From: UBA5314 sp040217815 | GTDB taxonomy: Bacteria > Bacillota > Syntrophomonadia > Syntrophomonadales > Syntrophomonadaceae | Direction of reading: 5' to 3' | DNA: 64,000 nt | Assembly (NCBI GenBank): GCA_040217815.1 | Contig: JBEHWI010000010.1 | Coordinates: forward strand, 32,218 to 96,217 | Part shown: one piece after another, positions 50,378 through 59,244 of the stretch | Numbering within the stretch: the first letter of the stretch is position 1 | Layout of the letters: the number at the start of each line of letters is the position of its first letter | Notes under the pieces: generated by a model | The model's input: the letters and a program-made list of their open reading frames with translations, nothing else | Databases searched by the model: none | Told to the model about the DNA's origin: nothing | Position numbers and translations under genes: made by a program

Positions 50378-52104
50378 CAGGCAATCTCCTCTTCCGATAG
50401 CTGAGAAAGGACTATTTCACGATACACCGAACAGCTTTCCAGCAGTTCGCGGTGGGTGCCGATTCCCACCACCCGGCCTTCATCAAGAACGATGATCCGG
50501 TTGGCATCCATGACCGTGCTGACCCTCTGGGCTACTATAATTACGGTTGAATGAGTAGTATCCTGTTTGAGGGCGGCTCGAAGCCGGGCATCGGTCTTAA
50601 AATCCAGGGCGGAAAAGCTGTCATCCAAAATGTAAATGCCGGGTTTCCTGACCAGGGCGCGGGCTATGGAAAGCCGTTGCTTTTGACCCCCGGAGAGGTT
50701 GGTTCCGCCTTGAGCCACCTGCGCATCGTAGCCGTCTTTCATGCTGCCGATAAAATCACCGGCCTGGGCAATCCGGGCCGCGTGCCTGACTTCTTCGTCG
50801 CTGGCGTCGCTCTTGCCGTAGCGGATGTTATCCGCGATGGTGCCGCTGAACAGCACCGGGGTCTGGGGCACAAACCCGATTTTTTCCCGGAGGTTCTGCT
50901 GCCGCATCTCCCTTACATCAACCCCATCAACCAGTACACTGCCCTGGTCGACGTCATAGAAGCGGGGAATCAAGTTAATAAGAGTGGATTTACCGGCGCC
51001 TGTGCCGCCAATTATGGCAGTCACCTCGCCCGGGTGGGCGGCGAAATTGATGTTGCTGATAGCGGGTTCTTCCGCGCCCGGATAGGAAAAAGTGACGTTT
51101 TTAAATTCCACATGTCCAGCTTCGGTATAATCGGTCCTAACCTCGGCCGGATCTACTATTTCGGCCTCGGTATCCAGGACCTCATTGATGCGAACCGCCG
51201 ACGCTTCGGCCCGAGGCACCATCACAAACATAATGGTAACCATGATGATGGAGAACATGATCTGCATGGCATACTGCAGGAAGGCCATCATATCGCCGAT
51301 CTGCATATTATTGGCGGCAATGCGCAGGCCTCCGAACCAGATGATGGCGATGCTGGTAAAGTTCATCAAGATTATCATTATGGGCTGCATCATGGCCATT
51401 ATTTTATTGACTCTTATGGCATTATCGGTCAGATCGCGGTTGGCCGTTTGGAAGCGCCGGCTTTCACTGGCCAGACGATTGAAGGCCCTGATTACGCGAA
51501 TTCCGGTCAGATTCTCCCTGAGGACCAGGTTCAGCTTATCCAGTTTGAGCTGCATGGCCTTGAACAACGGCACTATATTGCTGGCCACCCCCAGGATAAA
51601 AGCCAGCATAATGGGAAGCACCACCGCCAGTATGAGGGTGAGCTGGGGATCACGGGAATAGGCCATAATAATGCCACCGATGCACATTATGGGGGCGTTA
51701 ACCATGAAGCGCAGACCAATCACCAAAAGAGTCTGCACCTGTACGATATCGTTGGTGGTCCGGGTTATCAGGGAGGCGGTTCCGATCTTGTCAAACTCAT
51801 GCAGCGAATAGCTCTCAACATGAGAAAACACCTTGTTGCGGGTGTCCCGGCCAAATCCCATTCCGATAACCGATGACAGATAGCTTCCCACTATTGAACA
51901 GAGGCTGCTGGCCAGAGCCACGATGAGCATGTAGGCGCCGTATTTGGTGATGTAAGCGGTATCGCCCTTCATCATGCCGTTGTTCACTACCTCGGACATG
52001 AGGGTGGGCAGGTATAATTCGGCCAGAGATTGGGCGAACAGGAATAAAACCACCCCAATTAGGCTCCCGCTGTATGGTTTAAGACCGCGAAATAACCTGA
52101 GCAT
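50377..52104 (-). CDS. ABC exporter subunit with degenerate Walker B
   Basis: A 575-residue half-transporter with six membrane helices and an ATPase domain. Walker A is IGGTGAGKSTLI and the signature LSGGQKQRLSIARAL is canonical. Walker B ends YILDDSFSALD, with aspartate in place of the catalytic glutamate, so its own site would not hydrolyse ATP. It complements the adjacent subunit. It follows the adaptor gene by 23 bases in a MarR-headed operon. Confidence 0.92.
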   Translation of the reverse strand: MLRLFRGLKPYSGSLIGVVLFLFAQSLAELYLPTLMSEVVNNGMMKGDTAYITKYGAYMLIVALASSLCSIVGSYLSSVIGMGFGRDTRNKVFSHVESYSLHEFDKIGTASLITRTTNDIVQVQTLLVIGLRFMVNAPIMCIGGIIMAYSRDPQLTLILAVVLPIMLAFILGVASNIVPLFKAMQLKLDKLNLVLRENLTGIRVIRAFNRLASESRRFQTANRDLTDNAIRVNKIMAMMQPIMIILMNFTSIAIIWFGGLRIAANNMQIGDMMAFLQYAMQIMFSIIMVTIMFVMVPRAEASAVRINEVLDTEAEIVDPAEVRTDYTEAGHVEFKNVTFSYPGAEEPAISNINFAAHPGEVTAIIGGTGAGKSTLINLIPRFYDVDQGSVLVDGVDVREMRQQNLREKIGFVPQTPVLFSGTIADNIRYGKSDASDEEVRHAARIAQAGDFIGSMKDGYDAQVAQGGTNLSGGQKQRLSIARALVRKPGIYILDDSFSALDFKTDARLRAALKQDTTHSTVIIVAQRVSTVMDANRIIVLDEGRVVGIGTHRELLESCSVYREIVLSQLSEEEIA

Positions 52105-52127
52105 AGCTAAATCTCCATCTCCGCAAT

Positions 52128-53264
52128 TTATAGCTTGACCGGTGTTTGGTCAGCCAGTATGGCAGTATTGGTAGTGGCAATCGCTTCGCCTTCATCAACA
52201 CCGTTAAGGATCTGCACGCCCTGGCTGCTTTTTTGACCCGGGCTGACCGGGCGCTTGTAGGCAATGCCGTCTTTTATGATGAAAACGAAGTTCTGGCCGT
52301 TGTTCTGTATAAGTGCTGCGGTAGGGACGATAATGCCCTGCACTCTGGTTTTCAGTGAAGCGTGGGCGGCCAGACCGGCCATTAAACTATCGGGATTTTG
52401 AACCATAATTTCAACCGGGAAAACTTCACCGGTGCTTACCGCCACCGGGCCGATGGACGAAACGACCCCTTTAAGGCGGGTGCTCGGATACCCGTCAGCG
52501 GTTAACTCCAGTTCCTGCCCGGTTTTAAGTAAAGCCAGGTTTTCCTGGGTTACAGTAGTCTTGAATTTAAAGCTGGAAGTGTCCACAATGGATAGTACGG
52601 TTGTTCCGATTGAAAGCACCTCGCCGACGTCGATGTTCTGGCTGGCCAGAACTCCGTTTATTGGGCTCTCTACAGTTGTGTTTTCCAATTGAATGCTGTA
52701 GCTTTTCACACTGGCCATAGCGCTGTCGATATTGGCCTGGGCCTGTTCCAAAGCGGGGCCGGTAGCCGTATTGTACTGCGTCTGAGCAGTTTTCAATTTA
52801 TCTTCTGCCTCCTCATACTGGCTTGGAGAAACGGCTCCCGATTCAAACAGACTCTTGGTACGATCAAAGGATCTCTGGGCAGCATCCAGATTAAGCCTGG
52901 CCAGCTCAGCCTGGTTCTGGGAGGTTGCTGCAGCGGCCCGGGCGTTTTCCAGAGTGGCCCGGGCTGACATCAACTGGCCGTTTATGGCTTCCGAGTCAAG
53001 GGTTATAAGAACATCGCCCTGCCTGACCGGGCTGCCTACAGTAAAACCAAGGCTCAACACCTGGGCTGATACTTTGCTTGATATGTCGACCGTCTGAACC
53101 GGCAGGAGGACTCCGCTTAATTCCAGATCTATTTCCATCTCCTGGTTCCGGGCGGGAACCGTGGTCACCGACACGGCCTGGTTAGATTTAGAGCATCCGC
53201 TTATTGCAACTGCTCCAACAACCAGCAGAATAATGAGCATGTAGCTTAAAACGCGCTTAGGCAT
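52128..53264 (-). CDS. HlyD/RND-type efflux adaptor lipoprotein
   Basis: A 378-residue membrane-fusion protein. Signal peptide with lipobox AISGC near residue 24. A biotinyl-lipoyl half (VLSLGFTVGSPVRQGDVLITL) is followed by a long alpha-hairpin (about 95-185, with AEDKLKTAQTQYNTA) and the returning lipoyl half ESPINGVLASQNIDVGEVLS. A beta-barrel and membrane-proximal domains follow. In a Gram-positive it probably works with the ABC exporter encoded downstream. ATG 53264 follows GGGAGG. Confidence 0.9.
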   Translation of the reverse strand: MPKRVLSYMLIILLVVGAVAISGCSKSNQAVSVTTVPARNQEMEIDLELSGVLLPVQTVDISSKVSAQVLSLGFTVGSPVRQGDVLITLDSEAINGQLMSARATLENARAAAATSQNQAELARLNLDAAQRSFDRTKSLFESGAVSPSQYEEAEDKLKTAQTQYNTATGPALEQAQANIDSAMASVKSYSIQLENTTVESPINGVLASQNIDVGEVLSIGTTVLSIVDTSSFKFKTTVTQENLALLKTGQELELTADGYPSTRLKGVVSSIGPVAVSTGEVFPVEIMVQNPDSLMAGLAAHASLKTRVQGIIVPTAALIQNNGQNFVFIIKDGIAYKRPVSPGQKSSQGVQILNGVDEGEAIATTNTAILADQTPVKL

Positions 53265-53280
53265 AAGACGACCTCCCTCC

Positions 53281-53979
53281 TTACCTGACATGAATTTTGA
53301 CAGTGGCGTTCATTCCCGGCAGCAAGACCAGTTTATCCGCATCTACCAGGGCGATCCGAACTGGAATCAACTGGGTGACCTTGGAATAGGTGCCGCTGGT
53401 GTTCAGGGAAGGCATGGTATTAAAAGCGGAATTGGTCGCCTGCCCGACGCTTTCCACAAAACCGGTAAAGCCCTGGCGGGGATAAGCGTCGATGTCAATA
53501 TCCACCCGTTGCCCGGGCTTAATTCTGAAAATATCGGTTTCTTCGATATTGGCTTTGATATAGCAACGGGATGTGTCTGCGATCGTGGCAATCTCCATGC
53601 CCGGCGATATTACTTCGCCCTTGATCACATTGGACTTGACCACCTTGCCGTCGATGGGGGACTTGATATCGGCTTTGGCAATGATGGAATCAGCCGAATT
53701 GGCCATGGACTGCGGATTCATGGCCGAACTGCTGACCAGCGAGCCGACCTCTTGTTTCCCCAGAACCTGCCCGGCTTTGACGTAGTCGCCCTCCTTGACG
53801 TCCCAGCTCTTAAGTTTGCCGGTAATCTCAGGGGTTAAGGTTATCATGTCTGAAGTGACCTGAGCATCCTGGGTCGAAAAGTAGTTAAGGCTTTCATATA
53901 TGTAGTAAGAAAGCCCGAGCAGCCCTGCGGCTATGACAACTGCTCCCAGGATCAGCAACACCTTTTTAATCTTCTCCAT
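53281..53979 (-). CDS. HlyD family secretion adaptor (EmrA-like, short)
   Basis: A 232-residue protein with one N-terminal membrane helix (about 6-28) followed by a lipoyl-like domain (WDVKEGDYVKAGQVLGKQE, IKSPIDGKVVKSNVIKGEVI) without the usual long coiled hairpin. It is shorter than EmrA (about 390 residues). It lies between marR and the larger adaptor; two different adaptors in one exporter operon is unusual. ATG 53979 follows AGGTGGGAA. Confidence 0.87.
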   Translation of the reverse strand: MEKIKKVLLILGAVVIAAGLLGLSYYIYESLNYFSTQDAQVTSDMITLTPEITGKLKSWDVKEGDYVKAGQVLGKQEVGSLVSSSAMNPQSMANSADSIIAKADIKSPIDGKVVKSNVIKGEVISPGMEIATIADTSRCYIKANIEETDIFRIKPGQRVDIDIDAYPRQGFTGFVESVGQATNSAFNTMPSLNTSGTYSKVTQLIPVRIALVDADKLVLLPGMNATVKIHVR

Positions 53980-54000
53980 CCCCGTTCCCACCTTTTAAAA

Positions 54001-54468
54001 TTAGGATTTTTCCTGGCAGCCTGGTCTGCCGCCATTGGCTTTCTCAAGTATTTTGAGAATTCGTGGAAGCATGTCCTCCAATTCGTCCAGTTCGGAATCC
54101 GGGATTTGACTCAGCTTCTCCCGGAAGTTATTTTTAAGCCCGGCCCCCATTTCTTTAAACATGCTGCGCCCTTTATCGCTCAACTCAATCCGGACCAGAC
54201 GGCGGTCGTTTTCATCGGGCTTGCGGACCACCTGCCCGGCATCGACCATGCGGTCAACCAGCTGGGTCAACTGTTGTTTGGATACCATCAGTTCGGCCGC
54301 CAGTTCGCGCATGGTACAAGAACCCCGTTTGGCAATGAACGACAGAGCATGCATATGGATATGCCCAAAACGCATACGGGTAAAATGCTCGGCCGGCCGA
54401 AAGTAATAGGTGCGCATGTAACTCAACAGGCCCATGAAATCGTCCACAACTTTATTCAGATTGCTCAT
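54001..54468 (-). CDS. MarR family transcriptional regulator
   Basis: A 155-residue winged-helix repressor. The DNA-binding core reads MRELAAELMVSKQQLTQLVD, and the wing is RKPDENDRRLVRIELSDKG. The C-terminal dimerisation helices end in Pro/Gly/Cys residues. ATG 54468 follows CAGGTG. It heads the operon of two adaptors and a heterodimeric ABC exporter, and probably represses it through the operator at 54522. The ligand is unknown. Confidence 0.93.
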   Translation of the reverse strand: MSNLNKVVDDFMGLLSYMRTYYFRPAEHFTRMRFGHIHMHALSFIAKRGSCTMRELAAELMVSKQQLTQLVDRMVDAGQVVRKPDENDRRLVRIELSDKGRSMFKEMGAGLKNNFREKLSQIPDSELDELEDMLPRILKILEKANGGRPGCQEKS

Positions 54469-54500
54469 CCTAACACCTGCCAATTATTTATCATGCATCA

Positions 54501-54543
54501 ATTATAAACCTGACCCCTCAAATAGTAAACAACAATTTACTAT
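54501..54543 (-). promoter_or_regulatory. Promoter and MarR-type operator of the exporter operon
   Basis: On the minus strand TTTACT, 17 bases, TATAAT (54501-54506). The -35 lies within the perfect dyad ATAGTAAA-N6-TTTACTAT (54522-54543), placed so that a repressor would block RNA polymerase. Confidence 0.65.
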
Positions 54544-54607
54544 AAATAAATATTTACAATAAACATTAATTTACCAAAGCCGGATATTAGTTGCCAGGAA
54601 TGGAAGG

Positions 54608-54636
54608 TTGACAAACTTGTTTGGAGGCTATATAAT
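54608..54636 (+). promoter_or_regulatory. Consensus sigma-A promoter of the DEAD-box helicase gene
   Basis: TTGACA (54608-54613), 17 bases, TATAAT (54631-54636), giving a leader of about 120 bases. Confidence 0.85.
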
Positions 54637-54688
54637 GATAAACTGTGGTCATCAGCCGAGACAACTAAAGGAAATGTAATGGAAACGT

Positions 54689-54721
54689 GGCATAACCTTG
54701 GGCGGTTATGCCTTTTGTTTT
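54689..54721 (+). promoter_or_regulatory. Leader hairpin with T-tract, candidate attenuator
   Basis: GGCATAACC and GGTTATGCC form a stem followed by TTTTGTTTT, inside the leader of the helicase gene. An in-frame ATG (54679) with its own AAAGGA opens just before it, so translation could melt the hairpin. Confidence 0.6.
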
Positions 54722-54759
54722 GCCTTAGCGAAAAGCCTAAGAAAAAAAGGAGAAATATT

Positions 54760-56187
54760 TTGAAGACTTTTGAAGAAATGAACATTGATCCCATAATACT
54801 TAAAGCAGTTAAGAGAATGGGATTTGAAGAAGCGACTCCCATACAGGAACAGACTATTCCCCTGGCCCTGGAAGGGCGGGATATGATTGGCCGGGCCCAG
54901 ACCGGAACCGGAAAAACGGCTGCCTATGGAATCCCCCTGATCAATACAAGTACTCAGCAAAGCAGGCGGATTCAGGGACTGGTCATAACTCCGACCCGGG
55001 AACTGGCTATACAGGTATCAGAGGAGTTGAACCGGATCGGCCAGGATAAGCGCATCTGGGCCCTGCCCATTTACGGCGGTCAGGAGATGGAACGCCAGAT
55101 TCGCGCGCTCAGGAAAGGCCCTCAGATCATCGTGGCCACTCCCGGGCGGCTAATGGACCACATGCGCCGTAGGAGCATTGCCTTTCCGGATCTGAAGGTA
55201 CTGGTGCTGGATGAGGCGGATGAGATGCTGAATATGGGATTTAAAGAGGATATCGAAGCCATCCTGAAGGAGGTCCCCGGGGACCGGCAGACCCTGCTGT
55301 TTTCAGCTACTATGCCCCCTCATATTATGAATATAGCCCGGGAGTTTATGAAGAACCCGCAAACGGTTCATATCAGTCCTAAACAGATGACGGTGGCTAT
55401 GATTGAGCAGCAGTATGTGGAACTGCCCGAAAGGCAGAAGTTGGATGTGTTGTGCCGCTTGCTGGATATCCAGGAGCCCACCCTGGGCATCGTCTTTGCC
55501 CGTACCAAACGGCGGGTTGATGAGATCGCCGAGGCTTTAAGCAGCCGCAATTACATGGCCGAGGGTCTGCACGGAGACCATTCCCAGAATACCCGCGATG
55601 CCATTATGCAAAAATTTAAAGCGGGACAGATCGAAATCCTGGTGGCCACCGATGTGGCCGCCCGGGGGCTGGATATCAACGGAGTAAGCCATGTCTATAA
55701 TTTTGACATTCCCCAGGATTCGGAGAGCTATGTGCACCGCATTGGCCGCACCGGAAGAGCGGGCGGGGCGGGGCTGGCTACCAGCTTTGTGACATCCAGG
55801 GAAATGGGGCATCTGAAATATATCGAGCACATGATAAAACACAGGATAAATCGCATAGCCATCCCAACTATGGGCGAGGCGCTGGCCGGCCTGCAGCGCG
55901 GGGTGGTGGAAAACCTGCAAAGGATGGTTGAATTTGAGGACACCCGGCATTACAAGAGCCTGGCCGAAGGCCTCTTATCTGAATACGATTCAGTAACTCT
56001 CTTGTCGGCGGCCCTGAAGATGTTGACCAGAGAGCCGCAGAATGCTCCTTTCCAGGAGTTGACCGAAGCGCCTCCCATCAAGCTGCGCAGTCTGGAAAAG
56101 CCGGCTAGCAACCCCCGGGGCAAAACATGGAACCATAACGGCCGACCGCTGCAAAGAGCTGAAGGTGGACGGGGCCGCAGATATTAA
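54760..56187 (+). CDS. DEAD-box ATP-dependent RNA helicase
   Basis: A 475-residue helicase. Q motif region FEEATPIQEQTIP; motif I AQTGTGKTA; Ia PTRELAIQV; II VLDEADEML; III SATMP; V ATDVAARGLDI; VI HRIGRTGRAG. A basic, Arg/Gly-rich tail (NHNGRPLQRAEGGRGRRY) follows, as in CshA-type enzymes for RNA folding and decay. I choose TTG 54760 behind AAAGGAG; the same frame is open from ATG 54679, which would add 27 residues. An attenuator-like hairpin lies in that leader. Cold or RNA-level feedback control is plausible. Confidence 0.93.
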   Translation: MKTFEEMNIDPIILKAVKRMGFEEATPIQEQTIPLALEGRDMIGRAQTGTGKTAAYGIPLINTSTQQSRRIQGLVITPTRELAIQVSEELNRIGQDKRIWALPIYGGQEMERQIRALRKGPQIIVATPGRLMDHMRRRSIAFPDLKVLVLDEADEMLNMGFKEDIEAILKEVPGDRQTLLFSATMPPHIMNIAREFMKNPQTVHISPKQMTVAMIEQQYVELPERQKLDVLCRLLDIQEPTLGIVFARTKRRVDEIAEALSSRNYMAEGLHGDHSQNTRDAIMQKFKAGQIEILVATDVAARGLDINGVSHVYNFDIPQDSESYVHRIGRTGRAGGAGLATSFVTSREMGHLKYIEHMIKHRINRIAIPTMGEALAGLQRGVVENLQRMVEFEDTRHYKSLAEGLLSEYDSVTLLSAALKMLTREPQNAPFQELTEAPPIKLRSLEKPASNPRGKTWNHNGRPLQRAEGGRGRRY

Positions 56188-56205
56188 ATATCAGCATATT
56201 AACTT

Positions 56206-56231
56206 AGCCTCCCATTAGGGAGGCTTTTTTT
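56206..56231 (+). terminator. Terminator after the helicase gene
   Basis: AGCCTCCC-ATTA-GGGAGGCT followed by six T. Confidence 0.9.
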
Positions 56232-56373
56232 GGATGAAAAAAGTTATAGGTTTTATCAAGAATTGCAGAACTTAAGTCTTTTTGCCCTTTTCCTGTTAAA
56301 CTATAAGCAAGTTTTCCTGTCCAGGAAATGTATTATGCTTAAAGCAAAAATTGCTAATAGGGGAGGGGTATAG

Positions 56374-57378
56374 GTGAATGTTCATAAATTGGGCCAAACA
56401 TGGAAAAAAGCGCTAATAGGGTTGGTGATGTTGGCGGTCCTGCTGGTGTCAATAGCTGGTTGCAGTTCAATCAATAGTTCATCTAAAGAATCGCAAACCG
56501 CCAGCGAGTTGGGAAAGGCCGGAAGTGCGGTTCCCCAGGCGGCCGATACCAGTTACGGCAGCAATGAAGCGAGCAAGGTCAAACAATCCAATGTTGCCGA
56601 GCGTAAGGTGAGCGACAACTGGAAATTCAAGATAGAGGTACAGGACAGCCGGCAGGCCAATTCCGCCATAAACCAGGAAGTTGAAAGGCTGCAGGGATAT
56701 CTGGCCAACAGCAGCATTATGGTGCAGGAGGACCGGATCCAGGCCAGCCTGACCCTGAAGGTGCCCGCCAACAAAGCTCCGGAAATGATAAGCTTTCTGG
56801 AGAAAAGCGGTAAGGTTTTGGAGCAGAGCAAGGCCTCAACCGACGTAAGCGACGAATATTATGATACCGATGCCCGTTTGAAGGTCATGGTCAAGGAAGA
56901 AGAACGCCTGCTGAACCTGCTGGAAACCAGGGCCGCTACCATCCAGGATCTGCTGGCCGTGGAAAAGGAAATCGCCCGGGTAAGAGGGGAGCGGGAAGCC
57001 CTGCAGGCCCGCATGAACCGACTGAACAATATGGTGGACTATACGACCTTCGCGGTTAGCCTGGAAGAAAATAAGGCCGCCCTGCAAGCCCCCAAAGGAA
57101 CCCTGGGCAAAGCCGGGCAGGGCTTTGTAAGCAGCCTCAACCAGCTTGTAAAATTGTTAAACGGCCTGTTTATCGTCCTTATTACCATACTGCCTTTCCT
57201 GATCGTGCTGCTAATAATAGCCTATCCCATCAACAAATTGATCTCCCGGCGCCGGAGCAGGAAAAAAGCCCCGAAGGCCGGAAACGGACCAGATATAAAA
57301 CTGTCTCCCGATATTACGGTAGCGGTTCCTGAAAAGGCAGCCGAGCCCGAAGCAAGAGAAGAGGGAAGACCGGAATAA
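56374..57378 (+). CDS. DUF4349 lipoprotein
   Basis: A 334-residue lipoprotein, GTG start behind AGGGGAGG. The lipobox is VSIAGC (about residue 30). The DUF4349 region (about 75-285) has NWKFKIEVQDS, a YLANSS strand and a coiled coil LEVEKEIARVRGERE-like (AVEKEIARVRGEREAL), and ends with TYTTFAVSL-like (DYTTFAVSLEE). A C-terminal transmembrane helix and a basic plus acidic cytoplasmic tail follow. It is anchored at both ends. Possibly an envelope-stress or anti-sigma-like protein; function unknown. Confidence 0.88.
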   Translation: MNVHKLGQTWKKALIGLVMLAVLLVSIAGCSSINSSSKESQTASELGKAGSAVPQAADTSYGSNEASKVKQSNVAERKVSDNWKFKIEVQDSRQANSAINQEVERLQGYLANSSIMVQEDRIQASLTLKVPANKAPEMISFLEKSGKVLEQSKASTDVSDEYYDTDARLKVMVKEEERLLNLLETRAATIQDLLAVEKEIARVRGEREALQARMNRLNNMVDYTTFAVSLEENKAALQAPKGTLGKAGQGFVSSLNQLVKLLNGLFIVLITILPFLIVLLIIAYPINKLISRRRSRKKAPKAGNGPDIKLSPDITVAVPEKAAEPEAREEGRPE

Positions 57379-57393
57379 AATAGAAATAGAACG

Positions 57394-57435
57394 AAAAACC
57401 AGAGCCGGAAAATGTAACCGACTCTGGTTTTTCTT
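57394..57435 (+). terminator. Terminator after the DUF4349 gene
   Basis: AAAAACCAGAG and CTCTGGTTTTT with a 17-base loop. It can work in both directions, but the minus-strand SDR gene ends 90 bases further on. Confidence 0.8.
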
Positions 57436-57521
57436 AAGAAACCTCACCTTTTAACACCATCAGATAATATCGAAAAAACACTTCAATTTCTTAAGGACTT
57501 TGTAATTTAGCCTAACCAGCT

Positions 57522-58280
57522 TTATATATAACAGGACAAGCCTCCATCGACCATAACCACATTTCCCGTCATCCATTTGGAATCATCACCAGCAAAGAAG
57601 AGGATGCTGCCGGTCATATCTTCCGGATAGGCGACCCGCTTTAGGGGAAACATCCGGGTTAGTTTGTGCATTTTGCCGCCTTTTTCGAGGCGATCCAGTT
57701 CGTCCTGCATCATTGGAGTAGCGATGTGGGAGGGGCACAGGCAGTTGACCCGGATGGCCGGGCCCAGGGCATGGGCCAGGGCGCGGGTCAGGTTGACAAC
57801 CCCGCCTTTCATGGCGCAGTAGGCGGTGGCATCAGCGTTCCCCCGGACCCCCAGGATCGAGGAAATATTTATTATACTCCCGCCTCCGTTTTCCGTCATC
57901 AAGGGCTGCATGACCTGGGTGGTTTCAAAGACGCTGCGCAGGTCAATACGGTAGATGTAATCGAAGTCTTCCATAGTGGTCTGGGCAAAGGATTTAAACA
58001 TGGCCGAGCCCGCGTTGTTGACCAGGATGTCCAGCCGGCCCCATTCGTTGCGGATAAGCACCCGTGACTTTTCCAGATCGGCGCGTACGGTCACGTCGCC
58101 GGGACAGGCTATAGCCGATCCCCCGTTTATTTTGATCTCTTCAACCGTTTCTTCCAAGGGGTCGGGACGCCGGCCCATTACGATAACCCTGGCACCTTCG
58201 GCCGCCAAGGCCACAGCTGCTGCTCGACCGATGCCGGTGCCTCCCCCGGTAATCAAGGCTACTTTTCCGTCCAGCTTCAT
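57522..58280 (-). CDS. SDR family NAD(P)-dependent oxidoreductase
   Basis: A 252-residue short-chain dehydrogenase. The cofactor loop is TGGGTGIGRAAAVALAAEGA. NNAG is at about 88, the catalytic serine lies in INISSILGV, and Y-x-x-x-K reads YCAMK. The C-terminal VVMVDGGLS is typical. Acyl-CoA linkage is suggested by the crotonase gene 23 bases upstream on the same strand, perhaps a 3-hydroxyacyl-CoA step. ATG 58280 fits the AAAGGGGG site; the first in-frame ATG (58289) is too close to it. Confidence 0.9.
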   Translation of the reverse strand: MKLDGKVALITGGGTGIGRAAAVALAAEGARVIVMGRRPDPLEETVEEIKINGGSAIACPGDVTVRADLEKSRVLIRNEWGRLDILVNNAGSAMFKSFAQTTMEDFDYIYRIDLRSVFETTQVMQPLMTENGGGSIINISSILGVRGNADATAYCAMKGGVVNLTRALAHALGPAIRVNCLCPSHIATPMMQDELDRLEKGGKMHKLTRMFPLKRVAYPEDMTGSILFFAGDDSKWMTGNVVMVDGGLSCYI

Positions 58281-58303
58281 GCGATTCATCCCCCTTTTAC
58301 CCG

Positions 58304-59053
58304 CTATTTATTCTTGTTTGATTCTAAAAACTGAGTCATTCTCCTGGTCATATCTTCACTCCCGACAAAGTTGCGGAAGGTCCAGATCTGAGTGCGAATA
58401 GCCGCTTCAACCTCCATACCCGGCACCCGGTTGGTCTGTTCTTTGTTGGCCTGCAATGCGGTTCGGTCGAATTGGGCGATACCGTGGGCGATCTTTTTGG
58501 CTTCTTCTAAATAGCTGGCGCGGGGAAAGACGTAGTTGGCCAGGCCCATCTCTTTGGCCTCCTGGGCGCCGTAGATTCTGCCGGTCATGGTAACTTCTTT
58601 GGCCCGGCCCAGCCCGATGATCTTCCATAACGGATCGCTTAAGGGAGTGAGGGCCCATACGATTTCCGGCTGCCCCACCCGGACACTGTCAGAAAATACC
58701 CTAAAATCGGCCATTACCATGAGATCGAAACCGGCCGCCAGGGCCGGCCCGGTGACCGCGGCAATGACCGGCATGGGAAAGCGCAGAATGCGAAGAAAGG
58801 AGTCCTGGCAGGCTTTGATAATCTCGGCCTTGTCAGTATGCATCACCGTGTCCATGTCAAATCCCGCGCAAAAGGCCCTTTCCCCCCCGGTAAGAACCAC
58901 TGCGTTTATTTCCTCGTCTTTTTCCATCCTGGCGAAGACGTCTCCTATTTCCGCCATCAAAGGCAGATTGAGGGCGTTGAAGTTCTGCGGCAGGTTGAGG
59001 GTTACTACAGCGATAGGGCCTTCTTTTTCATATTTAATATACTGGTAATTCAC
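58304..59053 (-). CDS. Enoyl-CoA hydratase/isomerase family protein
   Basis: A 249-residue crotonase. Oxyanion motifs: AFCAGFDMDTVM near residue 60 and GPALAAGFDLMVMADFRVF near 100. The second catalytic position is kept as RVGQPEIVWAL, but the first glutamate is aspartate in GFDLM. It differs clearly from the crotonase at 1115. It forms a likely operon with the SDR gene for acyl-CoA metabolism. Substrate unknown. Confidence 0.9.
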   Translation of the reverse strand: MNYQYIKYEKEGPIAVVTLNLPQNFNALNLPLMAEIGDVFARMEKDEEINAVVLTGGERAFCAGFDMDTVMHTDKAEIIKACQDSFLRILRFPMPVIAAVTGPALAAGFDLMVMADFRVFSDSVRVGQPEIVWALTPLSDPLWKIIGLGRAKEVTMTGRIYGAQEAKEMGLANYVFPRASYLEEAKKIAHGIAQFDRTALQANKEQTNRVPGMEVEAAIRTQIWTFRNFVGSEDMTRRMTQFLESNKNK

Positions 59054-59183
59054 TTGATAAGCCCCCTTATATCCATCTTAATTGGTAGTATTCGGCAAAT
59101 GGGACTGGTATTCCTTTAGCCCGATATGTGAGCTTATTCACCAGGCCGGGTTGGATTTTCCAATAAATTAAAATAAAATTTTA

Positions 59184-59212
59184 TCACATTTTGTTGTCCT
59201 GCCTCATATAGT
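59184..59212 (+). promoter_or_regulatory. Sigma-E-like promoter of sigK
   Basis: TCACATT (59184-59190), 14 bases, CATATAGT (59205-59212). This resembles the mother-cell sigma-E pattern (ATATT, about 14 bases, CATACAAT) and lies about 33 bases before the start codon. Confidence 0.55.
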
Positions 59213-59244
59213 GTAGAGCGCTTAATCTCTACGGGGGTGGGAAC

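Noticed and set aside
50551..51876. Long plus-strand frame opposite the ABC exporter gene
   Set aside because: It is a shadow of the exporter coding strand, with low-complexity His/Gly/Asn composition and no ribosome binding site.
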